Below are positions 42,417 through 50,325 of a stretch of DNA of 64,000 bases, piece after piece; within the stretch, counting starts at the first letter, position 1; each line of letters begins with the position of its first letter. The stretch spans positions 1 through 64,000 of the forward strand of contig JACKBA010000009.1 in the NCBI GenBank assembly GCA_020634815.1. Direction: 5' to 3'. Source of the stretch: Caldilineaceae bacterium (GTDB lineage: Bacteria > Chloroflexota > Anaerolineae > Caldilineales > Caldilineaceae). The notes beneath the pieces are model-generated. The model saw nothing but the letters and a program-made list of their open reading frames with translations. It had not been told where the DNA came from and did not search any database. The position numbers and the translations under genes are program-made.

Positions 42417-43784
42417 TTATCCCTGCGCGGCTTCCTGAGCAATTTTGTTGGTACTGCACGATTTCGCCATGGCCTTCGGCGGTGGTGGCGTCGCCGATGA
42501 AGAAGCTTGTCAAAGCCGGGCTGCAAAATCTGAGCAGCTTCGCCCAGCCCGGCGGCATGTACAGAACGCGGACTGCATTGCGGAACGAATTTCGTCGTGA
42601 TGTCGATGGCTATCCTCAGGATGCACGCCGCCTTCCAGATCCCAGGTCTGTAAACCCTCCTCGGTCATGGTGATTCTCTGCCGGGCAAATCCACAGACGA
42701 TCTTGCAGAACTGCGCCCGGTGGAGAGGAAGCGTACCCACCGCCGCTCCTCTGGTGTTTGCGGCCGAGAATGCCGAGGAAGATGCGCCTGCATGTCGGTG
42801 CCGGTCTTGGCAATATGCCGGCAGTGCCGGTACCCAGTGTCGGCTCGATCTTGTACATCCAAGAGAGTGCCCACGAACCGCTTCGATGGCCATGGCCAGT
42901 TTGCCGGTCCCTGACATCTGCGTGTTGACATGCCATGCTTGCATAGCGTGCCGGCCGGGTTGACGTTTTGTACGAGGACCAGGTCAGCCAGCTTCTGATA
43001 GCTTCAGTGGCCGCTGGCTGGCTGATCGCCAACAGACCCGTATTCGGATCCAGTAGCTGTTGTTGCCGATGATGGCCGAATGCATGGGGATGCCCAGTGC
43101 GGCCAGTCAACGCCATACCGTCGCATGGTTGTGATCGAAACTGCCTGGGCAGGCTTGCCGTTGACATCTTGTGAACAGCGCCGTCGCGGCCTCGACAAAG
43201 TGATCCCAGGTCCACGTCAGATCATTGCTCGCGGCCTGAGTTTCCTCGGCAAAAGATGTCGGCATTAGTAGATATGGGGCGCCACCCAGCATGAGCCGAT
43301 ACCATACCACTTGCCGTCCTGCGTACAGCGGTCGCGCCTGCGGCTCGCTGAAGGAAGTAGTTCTCGCACCCACCAGTGGATCGGCTGTCAGCTTCGTCCG
43401 TATATCGAGCAGGAGCCCATCGCGGATAAAGGTCCGATAGTCACCTGATCCAACAAAGGCCGTGTCCGGCGGCGTACCAGCCGCAATGTCCGTCAGCAAC
43501 TTCTCCAGATAGTTCTCGGGCGTGTGCAGCCAGGTTACCTTGACCGCATCCTGTTCGGACTCGAACTGGGCGATGGCAGCCTTGACGCCCTCATCTTCCT
43601 CGGTGGCGCCCCACCCCATGAAGGTGATTTCGACACGCTCAGCACCAGGGGCTGCCGCCTCACCACTGGACGGCGCCGCACCGGGTGCGGCACCAGGAGC
43701 ACAGGCAGCAAGCAGCACCACGCCGGAGACACCAGCGCTAACCCGCAGGAAATCGCGGCGAGACAAGTTGTTTCTTGACTGCAT
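42417..43784 (-). pseudogene. Extracellular sugar-binding lipoprotein, frameshifted
   Basis: The start at 43784 (AAGGAGG upstream) gives MQSRNNLSRRDFLRVSAGVSG with a twin-arginine motif and lipobox LLAAC, followed by an Ala/Gly/Pro linker and a family 1 solute-binding domain (VEITFMGWGATEED, TPENYLEKLLTDIAAGTPPDTAF). The frame is clean to about 43290 and then breaks repeatedly. The end reads MAKSCSTNKIAQEAAQG at 42417. It is the first gene of the GH127 operon and should feed sugars to the two permeases. Confidence 0.75.
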
Positions 43785-43961
43785 ACGGAAACCTCCTCCT
43801 TGGTTCAGAATACACGGTATGGAAAACAGAGTTACTGGGACGCACAACTCGGTGTTGCGAACGACGAGGACTGGGCGCTGCCCAACCTTGTCGTTCGCTG
43901 CAATATGATTTTCAAAATATGGGAAGACTTGCAACTATAGAAGTATGCTACTACAGCACCG

Positions 43962-43984
43962 ATTATTGTGCCAAATTGGTGCCA
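43962..43984. promoter_or_regulatory. GTGCC direct-repeat operator candidate, site 1
   Basis: Two GTGCC units (43968-43972 and 43979-43983) lie 11 bases apart in a 23-base block that matches 19 of 23 bases with the block at 48994-49016. It is about 178 bases upstream of the binding-protein gene of the GH127 operon, in the spacer behind the sulfatase gene. A one-turn direct repeat suggests side-by-side binding of a regulator. Confidence 0.5.
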
Positions 43985-44014
43985 AGAGTCGCCCCTACCG
44001 GTGTGGCAGCGTCG

Positions 44015-45385
44015 CTACATGCGCTGATCATTATACCGCCGGCGCACGTCCACTATCGAAGTTGCGCGCTGCCCGCCCGGCCGAACCGGCGCCGCCTCGA
44101 TCACGGGCGCAGTTTCGCCCGCGGCCACCATGCGCGCCAACAGCCGTTCGCGCAGGTCGTCGGCCACGTCGCGGAAGGCATCGATGCCGGCGAGGTTCTC
44201 CAGTTCGTAGGGATCGGCCTGCAGGTCGTAGAGCGCCTCCTCCACGTAGCGATCCGCGTTGGCATCGCGCCAGCCCACGCCGTCGGGTGCGTTGACACAA
44301 TACTTCCAGCGGTGGGTGCGGATGGCACGCGCCACCTGCGATTCGCTGATCTGGACGAAGACTTCCTCCGGCCACGCTCTGGTTTCGCGGCGCACCAGCG
44401 GCAGGATCGAACGCCCCTCCATCGCGGCAGGGATCGGTAAACCCGCGGCGTCGAGCAGGGTAGGCGGCAGGTCGACCAGGCTCACGAGTTCGGCGAGTTG
44501 GCCGCCGCCATCGAAGCCGGGGCCGCTAATGGCTGTCGGCACGCGAATGGATGCCTCGTGGCAGGAGCGTTTGTACTCGGCGTTGCGCGTCTTGAAATGG
44601 CAGCCGTGGTCCGAGGTAAAGAGCACGATGGTGTCTTCGAGCAGGTCCAGACTGCGCAGCGCATCGAACAGACGCCCCAATGCTTCATCCAGCCGCTTGA
44701 CCATCCCGTAGTAGCCGCCCAGGTGCTGCGGCGACGAACCGCGCAGGGCGACGAGATCGGGCGGCGTCCAGCGGTCCGTGTACTGTTCGCGATAGCCAAC
44801 CGGCGGCGGATAGTCGTCCAGGTGATTCTGGTGATGGGGTTCCAGGTAAGAGATAAAGAGGAAGAACGGATCCTGCTGGTGATTGTCGACGTAGCGGATG
44901 GCCGCGTCGGTCAGCGCATCGACACGGTAACCCGGCAATTTCACAGGTTCGCTCTCCGTATTGTAGACGACCGTATCATACACATCCGAGGTGAACTCCA
45001 GCGTGTTGGCGGCGAGCCAATACTCGTAGCCGCCGCGCTGCTCGACCGGCGTCGGGTCGGCCGCGGCCAGGTGCCACTTGCCGATGTAGCCGGTGGCATA
45101 ACCGCCGGCGCGGAACGATTTCGCCAGCGTCTCCATGTTTGGATCCAGGACGATGCCGTTGCGGAAGACGCCGGTGTTGGTGGCGTAGCGGCCGGTCTGC
45201 AAGCACGAGCGTGCCGGTCCGCAGACCGGTTGGCAAGTGAAGGAGTAGTGCACATCGGTGCCGGTGCGGGCCATGCGGTCGAAGTTGGGCGTCAGGCCCA
45301 GCGGGTTACCGTGGACGCCGGTTGTGTCCCAGCGCTGCTGGTCGGTGAAAAAGACAATGACGTTTGGTTTGCGAGGCTCTGCCAT
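44015..45385 (-). CDS. Sulfatase (type I, formylglycine-dependent)
   Basis: The 456-residue enzyme has the sulfatase signature C55-G-P-A-R59 (CxPxR), where Cys is turned into formylglycine, and N-terminal metal ligand Asp15 in VFFTDQQR. Later motifs include IGKWHLA, FLFISYLEPHHQNH and TSDHGCHFK. There is no signal peptide, so it is probably cytoplasmic or exported by an unusual route. SD GGAGA precedes the ATG. It follows the second sugar operon by 150 bases and likely removes sulfate from imported glycans or glycosides. No formylglycine-generating enzyme is in the window. Confidence 0.92.
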   Translation of the reverse strand: MAEPRKPNVIVFFTDQQRWDTTGVHGNPLGLTPNFDRMARTGTDVHYSFTCQPVCGPARSCLQTGRYATNTGVFRNGIVLDPNMETLAKSFRAGGYATGYIGKWHLAAADPTPVEQRGGYEYWLAANTLEFTSDVYDTVVYNTESEPVKLPGYRVDALTDAAIRYVDNHQQDPFFLFISYLEPHHQNHLDDYPPPVGYREQYTDRWTPPDLVALRGSSPQHLGGYYGMVKRLDEALGRLFDALRSLDLLEDTIVLFTSDHGCHFKTRNAEYKRSCHEASIRVPTAISGPGFDGGGQLAELVSLVDLPPTLLDAAGLPIPAAMEGRSILPLVRRETRAWPEEVFVQISESQVARAIRTHRWKYCVNAPDGVGWRDANADRYVEEALYDLQADPYELENLAGIDAFRDVADDLRERLLARMVAAGETAPVIEAAPVRPGGQRATSIVDVRRRYNDQRM

Positions 45386-45440
45386 AGAATTTTCTCCAGA
45401 GATTTGATGAGCAGTACTGTGGCGATGCGACAGAATGGGC

Positions 45441-45459
45441 GCGGCCCACGGTGGGCCGC
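45441..45459. promoter_or_regulatory. 19-base palindrome upstream of the sulfatase gene
   Basis: GCGGCCCAC-G-GTGGGCCGC is a perfect 9+1+9 palindrome 56 bases before the sulfatase start. It could be an operator or, with the hairpin next to it, part of a termination/processing region. Confidence 0.4.
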
Positions 45460-45471
45460 CACAATAGAAGA

Positions 45472-45507
45472 CGCCCGGACTTGTCTGCGAGGCAGCAAAT
45501 CCGGGCG
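45472..45507 (-). terminator. Hairpin terminator candidate after the binding-protein gene
   Basis: CGCCCGGA (45472-45479) pairs with TCCGGGCG (45500-45507), and an inner CTGC/GCAG pair closes further with loop GAG. It lies 28 bases after the stop of the binding-protein gene. On the minus strand the hairpin is followed by GTCTTCTATTGT, a weak T-rich run. Confidence 0.55.
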
Positions 45508-45534
45508 TTCACAAGTCAAGTGCGCAAACAGCGG

Positions 45535-46902
45535 TCAGCTTTGCGCAAAGAGCGGGTCAGACTCCTGCTTGATGCGCGCGGCCACGGTGGCGGCGTCCTC
45601 GGTGCCGCTCCACAACAGGTCCATGTTCGGCGAGTAGATGCGCTGCGTGATTTCCGGCCAGTTGACATGCACCGGGTCGCGCACGACGAACTCCTGCGCC
45701 TGGGCAAAGCCCTTGGCATTCTTGGGCGGCAGGTTCGGGTCGAGGAACGCTTCGGAGGTCACGACGGAGACGCGCGAGGGCGTCGTCGCACCGACCGACA
45801 CCTCGTCCAGCTCCGCCTGGGCGCTGGTGATGTGCTTGAGGAAGCCCCACGCCTCTTGCGGATGCTTGGTGCCCGCACCCGATGCCCAGCCGGTGCCGCC
45901 GCCACCCGTACCGCGGCGCGCCGCCTTGCCGATCGGGATGGTGCCGACGTCCCAGCGGAACGCCTCGATGGGCCGGAACTGGTTGACCGCCGACGGGTTG
46001 GTCAACATCACGGCCACCCGGCCCGTGGAGAAGAGTTCTACGCCGCCCAATTCCGATTCCAGGTCCGGGCGCGGCGATACTTCGTGCTTGTACATCAGAT
46101 CCTGCAAGAATTGCAGCGCCTCGACAGTTGCCTCGTCGGCCATGGCCGAATCGGTAGCGACGCCTGAATCATCCTTGTGGACAAGCGCACCGCCGTTGGA
46201 GTAAACCCACGACGCCCACGGGCGCTGGCCGCGATTGACCAGGAAACCCCACTGCGTCACCCGATCGCCCTCGCGCTTGACCAGGCGCTGGAGCATGTCG
46301 AGGAAGACCTCGAAGGTAAAGCTGGTATCTTCCCAGTCGACCGGCGGCGGCTCGACGCCGGCTTCTTCGAAGATGTCGACGTTGTAGAAGAGGTTCTGAT
46401 TGCCGTAATCGCGCGGCAGGGCAAAGGTCTTGCCGTCCCACTGGTAGAGCTTGATGGCATCTGGGCGGAAGTCGGAGAGATCGTAGTCGTCGGCCGCAAT
46501 GTAATCATCCAGTTGCAGATGCAGCGCTTTCTGTGACACGGTGATGATCGGCGTGATCTCCTGCAAGTAGCGATAGATATCCGGCGGCGTGCCGGCCGCA
46601 AAGAGCGTCTGAATCTTGGTGTTGTAGTCGGCGTTGGCCGTCGGCTGATGCTGCACCGTGACGCCGGGATTCTGCTCCGAGAATTCCTGGGCCCACTTGT
46701 CGCGCACCTTGACGTGCCCTTCATTGATGATGTCACAGACGAAGGTCAGGGTCACCGCCTCGCCGGCCGGTGCCGCGGCGCCCTGTTCGCCGCCCGGCGC
46801 CGGCTGGACGGCCGGAGCGCATGCGGCGAGCCCGCCCACGACGAAGGCTGCAATGGCACTATTGCGCAAGAAATCGCGACGACTCAGTTTCTGTTCTGGC
46901 AT
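45535..46902 (-). CDS. Sugar ABC transporter solute-binding lipoprotein
   Basis: The 455-residue protein starts MPEQKLSRRDFLRNSAIAAF with a twin-arginine motif and lipobox GGLAAC, then a Pro/Gly linker and a family 1 binding domain (ALTLTFVCDIINEGH-like start after the linker; FAAGTPPDIYRYL; YKHEVSPRPDLE). It should be exported by Tat and lipid-anchored. ATG 46902 has GGAGGA just upstream. It is the third gene of the operon after the two permeases, an order reversed from the GH127 operon. Substrate not determinable; the sulfatase downstream hints at sulfated glycans. Confidence 0.92.
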   Translation of the reverse strand: MPEQKLSRRDFLRNSAIAAFVVGGLAACAPAVQPAPGGEQGAAAPAGEAVTLTFVCDIINEGHVKVRDKWAQEFSEQNPGVTVQHQPTANADYNTKIQTLFAAGTPPDIYRYLQEITPIITVSQKALHLQLDDYIAADDYDLSDFRPDAIKLYQWDGKTFALPRDYGNQNLFYNVDIFEEAGVEPPPVDWEDTSFTFEVFLDMLQRLVKREGDRVTQWGFLVNRGQRPWASWVYSNGGALVHKDDSGVATDSAMADEATVEALQFLQDLMYKHEVSPRPDLESELGGVELFSTGRVAVMLTNPSAVNQFRPIEAFRWDVGTIPIGKAARRGTGGGGTGWASGAGTKHPQEAWGFLKHITSAQAELDEVSVGATTPSRVSVVTSEAFLDPNLPPKNAKGFAQAQEFVVRDPVHVNWPEITQRIYSPNMDLLWSGTEDAATVAARIKQESDPLFAQS

Positions 46903-46990
46903 GGTCTCCTCCGGAAAACTCGATACTGAAACAAAGGTTGGATAGTAGCTGCTCGGTGACAAAACCGAACTGAAGTCTCCAGGCCACAAT

Positions 46991-47878
46991 TCACGCTTTG
47001 ACGCCCGTGAATACGATTCCCTGGATGAAGTGGCGTTGCGTGACAAAAAACAGGATGATGACAGGCAGCATGCTGAGCAGTGATGCCGCCATCAACAGGT
47101 TCCAGCTTGTACTGGCTTCTCCCTGGAACATACGCAGGCCCAGCGCCAGCGTGAAGAGATCGGGGTTGTGTAAATAGATCAACGGCAGCAGAAACTCGTT
47201 CCAGGTACCGTTGAAGACGAAGATCACGACGATCAAGATAGCCGGCTTGGCCAACGGCATGATGATCCGCCAGTAGAGTCCGAAGTCGGAGCAGCCGTCG
47301 ATACGCGCCGCGTCGTCGAGCTCGCGCGGGATGGCAAGCAGATACTGGCGGACGAGGAAGGTCAGATAGGGGCCGCCAAAGAAGGTCGGCACGATCAACG
47401 GCAGGAACGTGTCGATCCAGCCCAGCCACTTGAACATGATGAATTGCGGGATCAGCGTGATGTGCGGCGGCAGCATCATGGTCGCCAGCATGACGATGAA
47501 CATGACATCCCGCCCCCACCAACGCAGCCGGGCAAAGGCAAATGCCACCAGCGTAATCGATATCACCTTGCCTACGATACTTATGGCGGTGATCAGAACC
47601 GTGTTCCACAAGTACAGAAAGAAGGGGATCGCCGTGACGGCACGGTAGTAGTTGCTCCACATGATCTCGTTGGGAATCCACGTGGGCGGGAAGAGATAGA
47701 CCTCCCCGGGCGACTTGAGCGACGTCGAAATCGTCCAGACCAGGGGGATGAACATGAGCACGACACCGGCAAGCAGCACCAGGTGGATGGCCGTCTTCTG
47801 AAGCAGCGTCCGCTGGCGTCTGGTCATGCGCGGTTCCGAGCGAGCGGGGGTGCGCAGCGTGTTATTGGCAGCCGTCAT
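46991..47878 (-). CDS. MalG-type sugar ABC permease
   Basis: The 295-residue protein has six membrane helices and the inner-membrane permease loop ELDDAARIDGCSDFGLYWRI (EAA motif). A basic N-terminal tail (PARSEPRMTRRQR) precedes the first helix. It ends HFIQGIVFTGVKA as is usual for this family. SD AAAGGA lies nine bases before the ATG, six bases after the MalF gene. It is a close relative of the frameshifted permease at 40518. The ATPase is elsewhere, probably a shared MsmK-type subunit. Confidence 0.94.
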   Translation of the reverse strand: MTAANNTLRTPARSEPRMTRRQRTLLQKTAIHLVLLAGVVLMFIPLVWTISTSLKSPGEVYLFPPTWIPNEIMWSNYYRAVTAIPFFLYLWNTVLITAISIVGKVISITLVAFAFARLRWWGRDVMFIVMLATMMLPPHITLIPQFIMFKWLGWIDTFLPLIVPTFFGGPYLTFLVRQYLLAIPRELDDAARIDGCSDFGLYWRIIMPLAKPAILIVVIFVFNGTWNEFLLPLIYLHNPDLFTLALGLRMFQGEASTSWNLLMAASLLSMLPVIILFFVTQRHFIQGIVFTGVKA

Positions 47879-47884
47879 CGATTC

Positions 47885-48832
47885 TTATCCTTTGCGGTCG
47901 TCGCCTTCGTAATAGACCCAGTAGCGTGACGAACGCTGCACGATCAGCGTCAGCACGAGGATGTAGACAAACAGAACCCATGCCAGCGCACTGGCGTAGC
48001 CCATGCGGAAGTACTCGAAGGCATTGCGATAGATGTAGAGCAGGTAGAAGAGCGTCGCGTTGTTGGGGCCGCCGGAGGTCATGATGAAGGCCTGGGTGAA
48101 GACCTGGAGCGCCGCAATGAAGCCGGTGACCAGGGTAAAGAAAAGCACCGGCGTCATCATGGGTAGCGTGATGTTCCAGAAGCGCACCCAGCTCGACGCG
48201 CCGTCGACCTCGGCCGCCTCGTAGAGATCGGTCGGAATGCCCTGCAACCCAGCCAGGTAGATGATCGTCCCGGCGCCGACGCCCCACAGGCTCATCAAGA
48301 CCAGCGACGGCAGCGCCCACTGGGGATCACCCAGCCAGCTCGGTCCCCGTATCCCGATGTTGGCCAGCATGGCATTGAACAGGCCAAACTCGGTCGAAAA
48401 GAGCCAGCGCCACAGGAGAGCCACCGCTACGCCGGACAGGACCGACGGAAGGTAGAACGCCGTACGATAGAAGCGTAACATCCGGATGTTGGCATTGAGA
48501 AGGAGCGCCAAGCCAAGGCCGAGCGCGATCTGGAGAGGAACACTGACGAGCGCATACGTTGTCGTCACCTGCAATGACTTCCAGACAAGATTGTCATTGA
48601 ACATCGTGACAAAGTTTTGCGCGCCAACATAGGTGGGATCCGTGATGAGATCCCAGTTGGTAAATGCCATGACCAATGAGGCCAGCATCGGCCCGATTGT
48701 CCACAGAATAAAGCCGATGATCCACGGCGACGCGAATAGCCAGCCGCTGATATTGCGCCTGAACGCGCGCCCGACCCGGGCACGTCGGTGTTGCATGGTT
48801 CCAGATTGTGGGGCTGAAGTGACGGCAGTCAA
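47885..48832 (-). CDS. MalF-type sugar ABC permease
   Basis: The 315-residue permease has six or seven membrane helices; a typical loop is IPTDLYEAAEVDGASSWVRF (EAA motif), and it ends MGYASALAWVLFVYILVLTL plus a basic tail. The start is TTG at 48832, preceded by a perfect GGAGG; no better ATG is nearby. It is the first gene of the operon. The spacer upstream contains the GTGCC repeat block (site 2) shared with the other sugar operon, and a GTTCCG-TC-CGGAAC palindrome at 48896-48909. Confidence 0.92.
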   Translation of the reverse strand: MTAVTSAPQSGTMQHRRARVGRAFRRNISGWLFASPWIIGFILWTIGPMLASLVMAFTNWDLITDPTYVGAQNFVTMFNDNLVWKSLQVTTTYALVSVPLQIALGLGLALLLNANIRMLRFYRTAFYLPSVLSGVAVALLWRWLFSTEFGLFNAMLANIGIRGPSWLGDPQWALPSLVLMSLWGVGAGTIIYLAGLQGIPTDLYEAAEVDGASSWVRFWNITLPMMTPVLFFTLVTGFIAALQVFTQAFIMTSGGPNNATLFYLLYIYRNAFEYFRMGYASALAWVLFVYILVLTLIVQRSSRYWVYYEGDDRKG

Positions 48833-48993
48833 GAAACCTCCATGGATCCCAATGCGGCACTCTGATACGAACGACAGATAGCTACCGAACGATCTGTTCC
48901 GTCCGGAACTGGTTCAACCGCTACCTGACAATTCATTTTTCGCGCATGGGAGAACGTGTTAAACTCTGAACCATCCTAGCACAAAGTAATGTA

Positions 48994-49025
48994 GTTGTTG
49001 TGCCGAATTTGTGCCATCCTGTGCC
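48994..49025. promoter_or_regulatory. GTGCC direct-repeat operator candidate, site 2
   Basis: Three GTGCC units lie at 49000-49004, 49011-49015 and 49021-49025, 11 and 10 bases apart. The block 48994-49016 matches site 1 near 43970 at 19 of 23 bases. It sits 162 bases before the MalF-type permease on one side and directly before the regulator gene at 49039 on the other. It could serve both. Confidence 0.55.
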
Positions 49026-49038
49026 GAATACCAATTCA

Positions 49039-50325
49039 ATGACCGAAAACTCGACTGATGCCACAATGGAGGAAGACTCCACCGAATTGTCGCGGGCAGT
49101 TCGTTCTGCACTGTCGCATCTGTATGACAACGCCTATCTGCAGACCCACCCTCTGACTCTCCGGTGGGCCGCCGGCAGCCACAGTGACCGGCTGAGCCAG
49201 GCGCAGGAGTTGCGCCGCACGCTGCTCGACTGCATCGAGCGACTGCGCCCGCACGCGGCCGCGCGCGGCGACGCTGCCCGCGTCTATGCCGTACTCACCT
49301 ACCGCTGTATCGACGGGCTGACCATCGAGGAGATCGAACAGAAGCTGGGGCTGAGCCGGCGCCAGGTTTACCGCGAATTCACCAAGGGCATCGATGCCGT
49401 GGCTGAGCAACTGCTCGATTTGCTGGAAGCACGCGGCGCCATGACACAGCCGACGCCCGGCGAAACCACATCTGTCGCATCGCGGCGCGAACTGGCCGAA
49501 GTCGAGTTGGAGCGCCTGACGAAGGCGGCGCAACTCGATGCGGTGCTCTTGCCCGCCGTCGTGGAAGGCGTCTGCCGGCTGTTGGATGCCCGCCTCCAGC
49601 AGCGCGGCATGGCAGTCGACATCGCGCTGCCCGGCTCCGTACCGCCCGTGCTGGCCGACCGCACACTGTTGCGCCAGGCCTTGCTCAACCTGCTCAGCTA
49701 CGGCCTGGACGTGCTGCCCGATGGCGCGACGTTGCAGGTGTCGGCCGGCGAGGCAGAGGGGGTTGTGCGCGTGACGGTGCGCCGAAAACCCGGCGCCACG
49801 GCTCCACCGGGCGGTAATGCAATTCCGCCGCAACGGCGTGAGGGTGTGGCGCTGCAGGTGGCGCAGGCGCTCATCGCGGCGCAAAATGGACGGCTCGTGC
49901 TCCAAGAAGCTGCCGGCGACTGGTCGGCGGAGATCGCGCTGCCCACAGCGCAGACGCCGACGATCCTGCTCATCGACGACAACCAGGCGCTTGTGGACCT
50001 CTTTCAGCGCTACCTGGCAGGCCACCGGCTCGTCGTTCAAGGGGCTACCAGCGGAGAAGCCGCACTGGCACAGGTGCGCCAGGCCACCCCGCAGGCCATC
50101 GTGCTCGATGTGATGATGCCGCACCAGGATGGATGGGAAGTCCTGCAAGCCTTGCGCCAGGAACCGGCCTGCGCGACCGTACCCATTATCGTCTGCTCGG
50201 TGTTGCGCGAACATGACCTGGCGCTTTCCCTGGGCGCCAACGACACGCTCGTCAAACCCGTCAGCCAGCCAGCGCTGCTAGACGTGCTGCGGCGCTGGCT
50301 GGGGACACTACATCCGGTCGAGTGA
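49039..50325 (+). CDS. HTH - degenerate HATPase - receiver regulator
   Basis: The 428-residue protein has three parts. The N-terminus (about 10-125) holds a sigma region 4-like HTH (GLTIEEIEQKLGLSRRQVYREFTKGI). The middle (about 140-300) resembles a degraded histidine-kinase ATPase fold (LADRTLLRQALLNLLSYGLD, EGVALQVAQALIAAQNGRLVLQ) without a clear phosphorylated His. The C-terminal receiver (about 308-425) has LLIDDN, phospho-acceptor Asp in IVLDVMMP and Lys in LVKPV. ATG 49039 is preferred because the GTG at 49000 lies inside the GTGCC repeats. It is divergent from the sugar operon and its 3' end overlaps the hybrid kinase gene tail to tail, so it may be that kinase's partner. Confidence 0.75.
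   Translation: MTENSTDATMEEDSTELSRAVRSALSHLYDNAYLQTHPLTLRWAAGSHSDRLSQAQELRRTLLDCIERLRPHAAARGDAARVYAVLTYRCIDGLTIEEIEQKLGLSRRQVYREFTKGIDAVAEQLLDLLEARGAMTQPTPGETTSVASRRELAEVELERLTKAAQLDAVLLPAVVEGVCRLLDARLQQRGMAVDIALPGSVPPVLADRTLLRQALLNLLSYGLDVLPDGATLQVSAGEAEGVVRVTVRRKPGATAPPGGNAIPPQRREGVALQVAQALIAAQNGRLVLQEAAGDWSAEIALPTAQTPTILLIDDNQALVDLFQRYLAGHRLVVQGATSGEAALAQVRQATPQAIVLDVMMPHQDGWEVLQALRQEPACATVPIIVCSVLREHDLALSLGANDTLVKPVSQPALLDVLRRWLGTLHPVE

Noticed and set aside
49036..50214. 392-codon minus-strand open frame
   Set aside because: Antisense to the HTH-receiver gene, whose domains are clear; this frame has none.
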